Shown: piece after piece, positions 46,386 to 54,960 of the stretch | How the letters are laid out: each line of letters opens with the position of its first letter | How positions within the stretch are numbered: the stretch's first letter is position 1 | From: Sphaerisporangium rufum | Lineage (GTDB): Bacteria; Actinomycetota; Actinomycetes; Streptosporangiales; Streptosporangiaceae | Reading direction: 5' to 3' | Length of the DNA stretch: 64,000 bases | Assembly (NCBI RefSeq): GCF_016863395.1 | Contig: NZ_BOOU01000013.1 | Coordinates: 186,001-250,000, forward strand | Notes under the pieces: generated by a model | Seen by the model: the letters and a program-made list of their open reading frames with translations, nothing else | Told to the model about the DNA's origin: nothing | Databases searched by the model: none | Translations under genes and position numbers: made by a program

Positions 46386-46853
46386 ATGTCGCAGATCACC
46401 AGCCCGCTGCCCGCGGACAAGCAGAAGACCACCGGGGAGGCCCTGCAGGGTACGGTGATCGACCTGCTGGACCTGTCGCTGACGGGCAAGCAGGCGCACT
46501 GGAACCTGATCGGCCGCAACTTCCGGGCCCTGCACCTGCAGCTGGACGAGATCGTTGCGACCGCGCGGACCTACGCCGACTCCGCGGCCGAGCGGGCGGT
46601 GGCCATCGGGGTGAACCCGGACGGCCGGGCGGCCACCATCGCCAGGGACAGCCGGATCGGCGGGCTCGACGCCGGCTACATCGAGGACGGCAAGGTCGTG
46701 TCGGCCTTCACCGACATCCTCGGCGGGATCATCGGCCGGATGCGCGAGCGCGTCCAGGTCACCGAGGAGGCCGACCCGATCAGCCAGGACCTGCTGATCG
46801 AGATCACCCAGGAGCTGGAGAAGCACCACTGGATGGTCCAGGCGCAGCGCTGA
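46386..46853 (+). CDS. dps: Dps-family ferritin-like DNA-protecting protein
   Basis: A 155-residue Dps. The ferroxidase signature is complete: KQAHWNLIGRNFRALHLQLDEI with His and the Asp/Glu pair, followed by the long helices (YADSAAERAVAIG, LEKHHWMVQAQ). Dps dodecamers oxidise and store iron and protect DNA under stress. A very strong GGAGGGGAG site precedes the ATG, implying high expression. It is divergent from the MerR gene, with the TGACACTG repeats about 80 bases upstream. Confidence 0.95.
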   Translation: MSQITSPLPADKQKTTGEALQGTVIDLLDLSLTGKQAHWNLIGRNFRALHLQLDEIVATARTYADSAAERAVAIGVNPDGRAATIARDSRIGGLDAGYIEDGKVVSAFTDILGGIIGRMRERVQVTEEADPISQDLLIEITQELEKHHWMVQAQR

Positions 46854-46923
46854 CCGGCCCGGCCGCCGGGCGCGGGTGAACAGGCCACCGGACCGTGGCG
46901 TCGCCGGGCGGCGCGGGCCCGGG

Positions 46924-49900
46924 TCACAGCAGTTCCCGGGCCAGCCCGGCGACCGGTGGGGCGGTGGCCAGCAGGGCGCGCAGCGGGTCCCAGCGCCCGG
47001 CCCCCGCCCGCGGGCCGCGCAGCAGCCCGGCCTCGACCAGCGCCAGGGTCCACTCCTCGGTGCCCGGCCGGGCGGCCGCCCGTTCCAGCAGGCCGAGCAC
47101 GGTACGCCCGGCGACCGGCCTGGCACCGGGCGGCCCGCCCCCCGCTTCGGCCGGCTCGCTCGTCCCGGCCGGCGGGGTCGTCCCGGGCCGGCCGCCCGAT
47201 CGGAACAGGGTGGCGGCCGAGGGATCGGTTCCGGCCGGGGCGCCCGGCTGCGGGGCGTCGCGGGCGAGCAGGGACAGCAGGTGCGGCCACCGGATGGTCA
47301 GCACGGCCAGCTTGGCCACCTCCCGGTCCTCGGCGCGCGGGGCCCCCGCCAGCGCCCGCCGGTAGGTGACGAACGAGTAGAACCGGAAGACGTTCACGTA
47401 TCGCTTGAGCTCCCGCGGGTTGCACATCGCGAGCGCGGGCAGCATCCGCTCGATGGCGGCGTAGGCGTTCCGGTCGCTGTAGAGATCGTCGTACACCCGG
47501 TCCGCGGCCAGCCGCACCGCCGCCGACAATCCGCCGATCGCGCCGTCCCCGTCCTCGGTGTCCGCGCCGGTGGCATCCCCGGCGGGCCGCTCCGCGCCTG
47601 TCCCGGAACGGGCGCCGTATCCGGTGGGCGAGGGCGACCCGGGCCGCTCCGCGGCTGTCCCAGAACCCTTCCCGCCGTCGCCGTCGCCGTCCCGGCGCGC
47701 CTTCCGGCCCGCGGCGGCGGCGCCGGCACCGGCCCGGTCCACCGGGCGTGCGGAGCCCGTCGAGCGGGCCGGGTCCGCCGGGGCGGCCGGCCGCGCCGGG
47801 CGTTCGGAGCCGGCCGACTCCTGCACCAGCCTGGCCACCGCGTCCAGCGTCTCGGTGGTCGGCGCCAGCGCCCGGATCGCCGCCTCCATCCGGTCCACCA
47901 GTTCCGGATCGGGCCGGGCCGGTCCCGTCGCGGGCCGGGCGTCCGCGCCGCCCTCGCCGGGAGGACCGGGCGGGCCGCCGGCCGGCGGGGGCGCCTCGGC
48001 CGGAGCGCCCACCTCCAGCAGCCCGCGCAGGTAGTCGGGCACCTCGCCGTCCGGCAGCGGCACGCTGAGCGGCAGCTGGACGATCTTCTCCAGGAACCGC
48101 CAGCCGAGGCCGGACCGCTCCTCGGCGTCCGGCGGCAGGGTGCGGGCCAGGTCCCGGTAGGCCGCCTCCACGTGCGCCGCGACGATCTCCGGCTCCATGG
48201 CCAGCACGAACACGCAGTTCGGGAACTCGCCGGCCAGGAAGAGGTTGACCGCCTCGATCACCTGCGCCACGGTGCCGGGCGTGCAGCGGTCCAGGTCGTC
48301 CACGAACACCACCAGCGGGCGCCGCTCGGTGGCCACCATGCCGAGCACCCGCCGCATGTCGGCCTGCACCAGGTGCAGGAACCCGGCCTTCGACCGGTAG
48401 CCGGGATCGGGCGGCAGCCCTTTCACCAGGTCCGGCGCCGCGCCGAGCAGGTCGGGCTGGCGGACCAGCCGCTGGAAGGCGCCGTCGGCGGACTCGCCGA
48501 GGAAGCGGCCCAGCCGCACCACCGCGGCGCCCAGCACGATCAGCGAGCCGCCCGAGCCGGCCGCCGCCGCCACCGCGGTGAGCGCCGGCCGCAGCGCGGG
48601 CATCAGCGCGGAGGCGGCCAGCGAGGCCAGGGTGAGCAGGACGACCGCGCCGAGCGCGAAGGCCACCGGCAGCAGGCGGGTGGCGGCCAGATGGTAGGCC
48701 CGCCGGCGCACCGCCTCCCGGTCGATCCGCGCCAGGTTGAGGGTCAGCCAGAAGCGTTCCCGCTCGCCCCGGGGCAGCCGCCCGGTCACCTGGCTGATGA
48801 TCTCGTGGGCGAGCCCGGCCCACACCTGCTCCCCGCTCTGGTACATCCACGGGTTGAACCAGACGGTGGGCCGCCAGTCGGCGTGCCGCAGCGGCAGCTC
48901 GCCGGGCACCGCGTACTCCGTGCCGCCGTCCCGCGGGGCCCGGGTGCGGGCGAGCACCTCGGCGTTGGTCACCTGGCCCGATCCGCCGCGCAGCCGGTCC
49001 AGGTGGATCTCGGCCGGCCGGTCCTCGGCGGCACCGGGATCCAGCAGATCCTGGACCATCCGCATCAGCGACGTCTTGCCCGCCCCCCACGGGCCCTTGA
49101 CGCCGATGGTCAGCGGCGGCCGGGTGCCCGGGTGGCGGACGAACGCCGCGATGGCCTCGGCGTGCACCCGGTGGCCGAGCCGGTCGTGGATGGTCCACCG
49201 GTCCCCGGTTAGGCGGGCGTGCGGTCGCACCGCGCGGTGCTCGGCCCGGTGGCGGCGCAGCACCGCGGACACGTGCGCCAGCTCCTCGGCGGGCAGGCGC
49301 GCGGCGGCCGCCCGGCGCACGGCCGGGTCGGCGAACGGGGTGTCCCGCCCGAGCAGGCCCCAGCCGGCCAGCTCGCGCAGCGCCTCCTCGGGCGGGGTGC
49401 CCTCGGTGAGCAGCCGGGCCAGGCCCGGGGTCAGCGGCTCGTCCTCGCCCAGCAGGGCGGCCCGGCGCAGCAGTTGCCTGGCGTCCTCGCCCAGGTGCAC
49501 GTCGTAGATCCGGCCGGCCAGCTCGGCGGCCGAGGCCGCCGGCACCGCGTCGCCGAGGACGGCCAGCCGGGCGAGGGCGGCGTCGAAGGCCGGGCCGAGG
49601 TCGGGGACCCGGGCCCGGGCGGCGGCCACCCCGATCAGCTCGCCCTCCCCGTAGGTGAGCAGGTACGGCCGGCGGTCGCCGCCGAGCTCGGCGTAGCGCT
49701 CCTCGGCGTAACGGTGCAGGTCGCCCACCGTGACGGTGCCGTCGCCGTCCAGGTCGGCGTCCCCGGAGATGATGCCGTCGGCGATGACGCCGGTCAGGGA
49801 CGGCGTGCGGCCCGGGCGGGTGCCGGGCAGCGCGGCGCTGGTGGTGAGCGCCGCCGCCGCGGCCACCGGTTCGCCGCGCACGCGCAGCCGGCCCACGCTC

Positions 49901-50286
49901 TCCTGCGGCTGGTCGGGACTGGCGGTGACCAGCCAGCCGAAATCCACCACCAGCAGCAGCGCGGCCCCGTCGGACCGCTCGACCCGGCGGGCGAACTCCT
50001 CCATCAGCGCGCCGAACTCGCCGCGTCCCCAGCCCGACTCGGTCGACCAGCGGACCAGCAGCAGGTCGCCGGGCTCGACGGTGTCCAGGAAGGCGCCGAC
50101 GCCGTGCCGGTCGGCGGCGCCGCACCCGGCGGTGCGCACCGCGTATCCTTCGGCGGTCAGCGCGTGCACCAGCCGCCGGTCGGCGCCGCCCGCCGGGCCG
50201 GCGCCGGTCTCGCGGTCCAGGAAGACCAGGGCCTTGCGGGCCCTGATCGTCGGTGCCGGCGGCGCGGAAACGATCAGCGAGGTCAT
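46924..50286 (-). CDS. Degenerate caspase-like domain fused to a membrane KAP P-loop NTPase
   Basis: A 1120-residue multidomain protein. Residues about 12-200 follow the caspase-like (C14) layout, ending in the EF-hand-like DADLDGDGTVTVGDLHRYAE typical of bacterial caspases. The positions of the catalytic His (WSTESGWG instead of a SGHG-type loop) and Cys (VVDFGWL instead of a DTCYSG-type loop) are substituted, so it is probably inactive. A helical/winged region (210-380) follows. The KAP NTPase has Walker A GPWGAGKT (K404), two membrane helices near 535-560 and 568-592, and Walker B VVFVDDLDR (D663-D664). A Pro/Gly-rich linker (about 760-870) and helical C-terminus end it. KAP proteins occur in phage defence and membrane signalling; a defence role is inferred. 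ATG 50286 has GGGGAG seven bases upstream. Confidence 0.85.
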   Translation of the reverse strand: MTSLIVSAPPAPTIRARKALVFLDRETGAGPAGGADRRLVHALTAEGYAVRTAGCGAADRHGVGAFLDTVEPGDLLLVRWSTESGWGRGEFGALMEEFARRVERSDGAALLLVVDFGWLVTASPDQPQESVGRLRVRGEPVAAAAALTTSAALPGTRPGRTPSLTGVIADGIISGDADLDGDGTVTVGDLHRYAEERYAELGGDRRPYLLTYGEGELIGVAAARARVPDLGPAFDAALARLAVLGDAVPAASAAELAGRIYDVHLGEDARQLLRRAALLGEDEPLTPGLARLLTEGTPPEEALRELAGWGLLGRDTPFADPAVRRAAAARLPAEELAHVSAVLRRHRAEHRAVRPHARLTGDRWTIHDRLGHRVHAEAIAAFVRHPGTRPPLTIGVKGPWGAGKTSLMRMVQDLLDPGAAEDRPAEIHLDRLRGGSGQVTNAEVLARTRAPRDGGTEYAVPGELPLRHADWRPTVWFNPWMYQSGEQVWAGLAHEIISQVTGRLPRGERERFWLTLNLARIDREAVRRRAYHLAATRLLPVAFALGAVVLLTLASLAASALMPALRPALTAVAAAAGSGGSLIVLGAAVVRLGRFLGESADGAFQRLVRQPDLLGAAPDLVKGLPPDPGYRSKAGFLHLVQADMRRVLGMVATERRPLVVFVDDLDRCTPGTVAQVIEAVNLFLAGEFPNCVFVLAMEPEIVAAHVEAAYRDLARTLPPDAEERSGLGWRFLEKIVQLPLSVPLPDGEVPDYLRGLLEVGAPAEAPPPAGGPPGPPGEGGADARPATGPARPDPELVDRMEAAIRALAPTTETLDAVARLVQESAGSERPARPAAPADPARSTGSARPVDRAGAGAAAAGRKARRDGDGDGGKGSGTAAERPGSPSPTGYGARSGTGAERPAGDATGADTEDGDGAIGGLSAAVRLAADRVYDDLYSDRNAYAAIERMLPALAMCNPRELKRYVNVFRFYSFVTYRRALAGAPRAEDREVAKLAVLTIRWPHLLSLLARDAPQPGAPAGTDPSAATLFRSGGRPGTTPPAGTSEPAEAGGGPPGARPVAGRTVLGLLERAAARPGTEEWTLALVEAGLLRGPRAGAGRWDPLRALLATAPPVAGLARELL

Positions 50287-50454
50287 CGGCGGGCTCCCCT
50301 GGCCGCCGGCACGCCCGGCGCCCCCGAGACGCCGGGGCCGTGCAGCGGCGCTGGCACGCATCGTGACAGACCCGAGGCCGGTCCCGGCGGCGGCCCGGAA
50401 TCCCCATCCCGCCCCTTTACCGGAAATTTCCCCCGTCCGCTGCCGGTGAGCCGA

Positions 50455-51405
50455 TCACAGGTCCCGGGACCAGGTCTCGTTGGTCACCGTGGTGCCGCCC
50501 CACGGGACGCCGGGCTCGCTCTCCTCCAGCCGGAAGCCCGCGCGCCGGTAGATGCGGCGCGCGGCGGCCAGGTCCGCCACCGTCAGCAGCACCATGCGCC
50601 GGTACCCGGCACGGCGGGCGAACTCCACGCACTCGTCGACCAGCCGGCCGCCGATGCCCATGCCGCGGGCGGACGGCTCCACCAGCAACAGCCGCAGCTT
50701 GGCGGTCCGGTCGTCGTCCCCGCGCGCGCAGCAGACCGATCCGGCGGGCCGGCCGTCCACCTCGGCGATCCACAACGCCTCCCGGCGCGGGTCGTGGCCT
50801 TCGGCGAAGTCGGCGGCGATCCGCGCGACCAGCCCCTCGAAGGTGTGGTCCCAGCCGTACTCCTCGGCGTACAGCACCCCGTGCCGGTGCACGATCCAGC
50901 CCAGGTCGCCGGGTCGCGGCGGCCGGATCACGTACGGCGTGCCGGACGCCGGGCGCGGTGCGTCGCCGAGCACCTGGCGGATGGCCGCCATGGCGGTGGC
51001 GAGCCGCCGGCGCTCGGCCGCGCCGAGCGGGTCCAGCAGCGCGCCGACCGCGCTCGCCGAGGCGGCGTTCAGCGTGTCCAGCTCGGCGCGGCCGGCCGGG
51101 GTGAGGCGCAGCACGTGCCGCCGCCCGTCGGCCGCCGAGCGCTCGCGGGCCAGCAGCCCGCCGGCCTCGAACCGGGCCAGCATCCGGCTGAGGTGGCCGG
51201 CGTCCAGGTCGAGCAGCCGGCGCAGCTCGCCGGTCTCCATCTCCGCGCGCGTCCCGAGCTCGTACAGCACGCGCGCCTCGGTGAGGGAGTACGCCGTGTC
51301 GTGCATGCGGGCGCCCAGCACCCCGATCACCCGCGTGTAGAAGCGGTTGAAGGCGCGGACCTCCGCGACCTGCCCGTCAACCGTTGCTTCGGTCAACTGA
51401 TTCAT
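50455..51405 (-). CDS. MarR-GNAT fusion protein
   Basis: A 316-residue fusion. Residues 1-145 are a MarR winged helix (LTEARVLYELG, LDLDAGHLSRMLARFEAGGLL, GRRHVLRLTPAG). Residues 155-316 are a GNAT acetyltransferase (LRLLLVEPSARGMGIGGRLVDECVEFARRAGY). Such fusions are known in actinobacteria and may sense or modify a small molecule while regulating transcription. ATG 51405 gives MNQLTEAT. GTCAA motifs recur around the start (51376, 51392, 51412), a weak hint of a self-binding site. It is divergent from the lactonase gene, 96 bases away. Confidence 0.88.
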   Translation of the reverse strand: MNQLTEATVDGQVAEVRAFNRFYTRVIGVLGARMHDTAYSLTEARVLYELGTRAEMETGELRRLLDLDAGHLSRMLARFEAGGLLARERSAADGRRHVLRLTPAGRAELDTLNAASASAVGALLDPLGAAERRRLATAMAAIRQVLGDAPRPASGTPYVIRPPRPGDLGWIVHRHGVLYAEEYGWDHTFEGLVARIAADFAEGHDPRREALWIAEVDGRPAGSVCCARGDDDRTAKLRLLLVEPSARGMGIGGRLVDECVEFARRAGYRRMVLLTVADLAAARRIYRRAGFRLEESEPGVPWGGTTVTNETWSRDL

Positions 51406-51488
51406 TGCCGAAGTCAAGCATATTTGCCGGCGAAGATCCAGGGCACCGCCGGTCCCCGTATCGGTGAGGGCGGCCGGGCGGCGGTCGC

Positions 51489-51494
51489 TATCCT
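51489..51494 (+). promoter_or_regulatory. -10 box TATCCT, leaderless start
   Basis: TANNNT, seven bases, then ATG 51502. No Shine-Dalgarno. Confidence 0.5.
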
Positions 51495-51501
51495 CGATCA
51501 C

Positions 51502-52515
51502 ATGACATCCGGGGACGACCTGCTGTACATCGGCGGCTACACGCCGGGCACCGGAGGGTCGGGCCCCGGCCTGACGGCGGCGCGCCGGCGGCCGGACGGC
51601 ACGCTGGAGGCGGTGGCCGAGACCGCGGTGCCCGGCCCCTCGTTCCTCGCGGCGCATCCGGCGCTGCCCGTCCTTTACGCGGTGCTGGAGGAGGAGCAGG
51701 GCGCCGTGGCGTCCTTCGTCACCGGCTCGGGCCGCCCCGAGCCGTCGGCCCGGGTGCCGAGCGGCGGCTCCCACCCCTGCCACCTTGCGGTCGACCCCAC
51801 CGGCGCCTGGCTGGCGGTCGCCAACTACGGTGACGGCACGCTCGCGCTGCGGCCGCTGGACGCCGCGGGGGGCTTCGCCGGCGAGGCGCTGCTGTTCCCG
51901 CACCACGGCCACGGCCCCGACTCCGGCCGCCAGGCCGGCCCGCACGCCCACCAGGCGGTCTTCGGGCCGGACGGCGTGCTGTACGTCAGCGACCTGGGCA
52001 CCGACGAGATCCGCCGCTACACGCTGGCGGGCCGGCCCGCCCCGCACCCGGACGGCCCGGTGCCGATGGCGCCGGGCAGCGGCCCGCGCCACCTGGCCTG
52101 GCACGGCGGGCGCTGGTACGTCGCCGGCGAGCTCGACGGCACCGTCGCGGTGTACGACGACCGGTGGCGCTGCCTGGGCCGGGTACCGGCCAGCGGCGCC
52201 GCCGGCCCGAACCAGGTCTCGCACATCGAGATCTCCGCCGACGGCCGCTTCGCCTACGTCGGCAACCGCGGGCCGGACACCGTCTCGGTCCTGGAACTGG
52301 GCGGCGGCGCGGGCCCTGGGGTCACCCGGGTGGCCGAGGTCGGCTGCGGCGGCCGCTGGCCCCGGCATTTCGCGCGGGCCGGCGGGTACATGTACGTTGC
52401 CTGCGAGCGGTCCGGCGTGGTCACCGTGCTGGAGATGCGGGACGGCATCCCGGTGCCGGCCGGCGAGGCCTGCCAGGTCGGCAGCCCGACCTGCGTGCTG
52501 CCTCGGCCGGTCTAG
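51502..52515 (+). CDS. Lactonase-family seven-bladed propeller (6-phosphogluconolactonase-like)
   Basis: A 337-residue Pgl-type lactonase. It shows LLYIGGYTPG at the start, GSHPCHLAVDPTGAWLAVANYGDGT, GPHAHQAVFGPDG, SGPRHLAWH and VSHIEISADGRFAYVGNRGPDTVS, the repeating blades with conserved His. The family hydrolyses 6-phosphogluconolactone or related lactones. No pentose-phosphate gene is adjacent, although a phosphofructokinase follows. A hairpin overlaps its stop codon. Start ATG 51502 is seven bases from a -10 box. Confidence 0.88.
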   Translation: MTSGDDLLYIGGYTPGTGGSGPGLTAARRRPDGTLEAVAETAVPGPSFLAAHPALPVLYAVLEEEQGAVASFVTGSGRPEPSARVPSGGSHPCHLAVDPTGAWLAVANYGDGTLALRPLDAAGGFAGEALLFPHHGHGPDSGRQAGPHAHQAVFGPDGVLYVSDLGTDEIRRYTLAGRPAPHPDGPVPMAPGSGPRHLAWHGGRWYVAGELDGTVAVYDDRWRCLGRVPASGAAGPNQVSHIEISADGRFAYVGNRGPDTVSVLELGGGAGPGVTRVAEVGCGGRWPRHFARAGGYMYVACERSGVVTVLEMRDGIPVPAGEACQVGSPTCVLPRPV

Positions 52516-52527
52516 CCCCGGCCGAGG
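52501..52527 (+). terminator. Hairpin with the lactonase stop codon in its loop
   Basis: CCTCGGCCGG, 7-base loop containing the TAG stop (52513-52515), CCGGCCGAGG: a perfect 10-bp stem. Inferred terminator; it isolates the lactonase from the DasR-like site and pfp. Confidence 0.55.
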
Positions 52528-52548
52528 CCGCCGACTTGCGCCCGGGCC

Positions 52549-52562
52549 TTGGTCTAGACCAA
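52549..52562. promoter_or_regulatory. DasR-type (dre) palindrome TTGGTCTAGACCAA
   Basis: Perfect 14-bp palindrome whose core TGGTCTAGACCA is the consensus of the GntR-family regulator DasR in Streptomyces and relatives. It lies 120 bases upstream of the phosphofructokinase ATG. DasR controls N-acetylglucosamine uptake and use, with GlcN-6-P as effector. Binding here is inferred from the motif. Confidence 0.7.
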
Positions 52563-52682
52563 TCTGGGACGCTGCGGCACAATGCCATGCGTCGGCGGCC
52601 CCGGGAGTGACCGGTGGGCGTTCCGGTGGTCCTCCGGCGCGTCATAGTCTGACTTTGAACACCCCATCGGGAGGAACCCGCC

Positions 52683-53708
52683 ATGCGTATCGGAGTGCTC
52701 ACAGGGGGCGGCGACTGCCCCGGCCTGAACGCGGTCATCCGCGCCGTCGTCCGCAAGGGCATCGGCACCTACGGCCACGAGTTCGTGGGCTTCCGGGACG
52801 GCTGGCGCGGCCCGCTGGAGGGGGAGACGATGCCCCTGGAGATCCAGACGGTCCGCGGCATCCTCCCGCGCGGCGGCACCATCCTCGGGTCCTCGCGCAC
52901 CAACCCGATCAAGATCGACGGCGGCGTCGACCGGATCAAGAGCAACCTCGCCGAGACCGGGGTGGACGCCCTCATCGCGATCGGCGGCGAGGACACCCTC
53001 GGCGTGGCCAAGCAGCTCTTCGACCGGGGCGTGAACGTCGTCGGCGTGCCGAAGACGATCGACAACGACCTCAACGCCACCGACTACACCTTCGGCTTCG
53101 ACACCGCCGTCAACATCGCCACCGAGGCGATCGACCGGCTGCACACCACGGCCGAGTCGCACCACCGCGCGCTGATCTGCGAGGTCATGGGCCGGCACGC
53201 CGGCTGGATCGCCCTGCACGCCGGTATGGCGGCCGGCGCCAACGTCATCCTCATCCCGGAGAAGCCGTTCGACATCGACAAGGTGTGCGCCTACGTCGAG
53301 AGCCGCTTCCAGACCCGCTACTCGCCGATCATCGTGGTCGCCGAGGGCGCGCACCCGGTCGAGGGGCAGATGGCGCTGCAGGCCGGCGAGCTCGACGCCT
53401 TCGGCCACGTCCGGCTCGGCGGCATCGGCGAGCAACTCGCCCAGGAGATCGAGAAGCGCACCGGCAAGGAGGCCCGCACCACCGTGCTCGGCCACGTGCA
53501 GCGCGGCGGCACGCCGAGCGCGTTCGACCGCGTGCTGGCCACCCGGTTCGGCCTGCAGGCGATCGACGCGGCGCACGAGGGCGACTACGGCAAGATGGTC
53601 GCGCTGGTCGGCACCGACATCGTGCGCGTCGGCCTGGACGCCGCCACCGCCGAGCTGAAGACCGTGCCGGTCTCCCGCTACGAGGAGGCCGAGGTCTTCT
53701 TCGGCTGA
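52683..53708 (+). CDS. pfp: 6-phosphofructokinase, probably pyrophosphate-dependent
   Basis: A 341-residue group III phosphofructokinase. The phosphate-donor signature is GGEDT with Asp104 (residues 101-105) and PKTIDND with Lys124. In E. coli numbering, ATP enzymes have Gly104 and Gly124, Streptomyces ATP-PFK has Gly104/Lys124, and the PPi-dependent Amycolatopsis enzyme has Asp104/Lys124. The sequence therefore predicts use of PPi and a reversible fructose-6-phosphate/fructose-1,6-bisphosphate reaction. Other active-site parts (GGGDCPGLN, MGRHAGWIAL, GHVQRGGTPSAFDR) are intact. GGGAGGAA precedes the ATG. A DasR-like box upstream suggests amino-sugar control. Confidence 0.93.
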   Translation: MRIGVLTGGGDCPGLNAVIRAVVRKGIGTYGHEFVGFRDGWRGPLEGETMPLEIQTVRGILPRGGTILGSSRTNPIKIDGGVDRIKSNLAETGVDALIAIGGEDTLGVAKQLFDRGVNVVGVPKTIDNDLNATDYTFGFDTAVNIATEAIDRLHTTAESHHRALICEVMGRHAGWIALHAGMAAGANVILIPEKPFDIDKVCAYVESRFQTRYSPIIVVAEGAHPVEGQMALQAGELDAFGHVRLGGIGEQLAQEIEKRTGKEARTTVLGHVQRGGTPSAFDRVLATRFGLQAIDAAHEGDYGKMVALVGTDIVRVGLDAATAELKTVPVSRYEEAEVFFG

Positions 53709-53725
53709 TCCCGCCCGTCCCGCCC

Positions 53726-53750
53726 GCCCCCGGCCGCGTCGGCCGGGGGC
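53726..53750. terminator. Hairpin between pfp and MHYT gene
   Basis: GCCCCCGGCC, loop GCGTC, GGCCGGGGGC: a perfect 10-bp stem followed by GGCGGTGTTT, the best T-containing terminator in the window. Confidence 0.65.
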
Positions 53751-53761
53751 GGCGGTGTTTC

Positions 53762-54637
53762 TCAGCGGCCGGGGCCGGCGGGCGGCCGGAACAGCGAGTC
53801 CGCCGGCGGCCCGGCGGGTGCGGCCGGCGGGTGCGGGCCGGGGCCGGCGGCGTCCGCCGCCCGGCGCGCCTCCAGCCGGGCCAGCAGGGCGTTCTCGCTC
53901 TCCAGTTCCTGCCGGGACGGCGAGAGCAGCACCACCAGGAGCAGCGCCAGCGTCACCAGGCTGATCAGGACGAGGAGCGGGAGCAGGAAGCTGAGCGCCG
54001 TGGCGCCGTGCTCGGCTCCCGCGGCCTGCGGCCGCACCGGCGAGACGCTGAGCGAGAACATGCCGGTGTAGTGCATGCCGCAGACGGCCACCCCCATGAT
54101 GAGCGCGGCGCCCGTCGTCGGGAGCCAGCCCTCGATCCGGGTGGTGAACCACAGGGCCACGGTGGCGGCGGCGACCGCGATGAGGACCGACACGACGACC
54201 AGCACCGGGTCGTAGTCCATGGCGGCCGGCAGGTGCATCGCCGCCATGCCCATGTAATGCATGCCCGCCACGCCGAGCCCGGTCAGCAGCCCGCCCGCGA
54301 CGAGCGCGGCGGGCCGCCCTCGGCTCCACGCCACCACGCCCAGCCCGACCCCGACCATGAGGACCGCGACCGCGGCGGACAGGACGGTCAGCGGCACGTC
54401 GTAGCGGATCTGGGCTCCCGGCACGCTGAAGCCCATCATGGCGATGAAGTGCATCACCCAGATCCCGGTGCCGCCGATCGCCAGCGCGGCGGCCGCCAGC
54501 CACCGCGTCCGGGCGGCGCCGGCCGTGCCCCGCGCGCGCGTGGCCAGCAGCAGGCCCAGCAGCGATCCGAGCACCGACATGACGTACGCGGCCACCGGAG
54601 TGACCGCGCCCTGGGAGAAGTGATTGATATGCCCCAC
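53762..54637 (-). CDS. MHYT-domain integral membrane sensor
   Basis: A 291-residue protein with seven hydrophobic helices and three MHYT-type motifs: MHFIAMMGFS, MHYMGMAAMH and MHYTGMF, each near the outer face. MHYT domains are proposed copper- or gas-sensing modules usually attached to GGDEF/EAL or kinase domains; here the domain stands alone with only a short cytoplasmic coiled tail (SRQELESENALLARLEARRAA). GTG 54637 is preceded by AAGGAGG at four bases. It is convergent with pfp. Confidence 0.87.
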   Translation of the reverse strand: MGHINHFSQGAVTPVAAYVMSVLGSLLGLLLATRARGTAGAARTRWLAAAALAIGGTGIWVMHFIAMMGFSVPGAQIRYDVPLTVLSAAVAVLMVGVGLGVVAWSRGRPAALVAGGLLTGLGVAGMHYMGMAAMHLPAAMDYDPVLVVVSVLIAVAAATVALWFTTRIEGWLPTTGAALIMGVAVCGMHYTGMFSLSVSPVRPQAAGAEHGATALSFLLPLLVLISLVTLALLLVVLLSPSRQELESENALLARLEARRAADAAGPGPHPPAAPAGPPADSLFRPPAGPGR

Positions 54638-54960
54638 GAACCCTCCTTGCCGGACGAACCGCCAAACAGCGTTCGATCCATCTGAATCCAGACAATAGAC
54701 CATTTGGAGCGTTATAAGGCTCAACTCCGTGATTCGACGGTCACTGACCGTCCAAAGTGGGTGACCCGTTACCGGCGGGTCAGGGCGCGGCGGCGGGCCG
54801 GTCGCCGGGCGGCGCGCCGCGGTACGGCCGGCGGGGTCCGTCCATCGGCGATCCGGGATAAATTGGTGGGTGCTCCGGCCCGCCCCTCCGCCCGGGGCCG
54901 GCGTTCCCCTAGTCCCGCACCGCCAGTCCCACACCGTCCCACACCGCCCGGAGGCGACCC
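54638..54960. other. Divergent MHYT/thiI intergenic region
   Basis: No gene is supported in these 323 bases. The half nearest the MHYT gene (54660-54760) is much AT-richer than the rest and should hold its promoter; the palindrome at 54736 is inside it. The thiI-proximal half is GC-rich with no clear promoter. Confidence 0.5.
54736..54752. promoter_or_regulatory. Perfect 17-bp inverted repeat GACGGTCACTGACCGTC
   Basis: Two 8-base arms (GACGGTCA / TGACCGTC) around one central base, about 100 bases upstream of the MHYT start. This is a typical size and form for a dimeric repressor site; the regulator is unknown. Confidence 0.5.
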
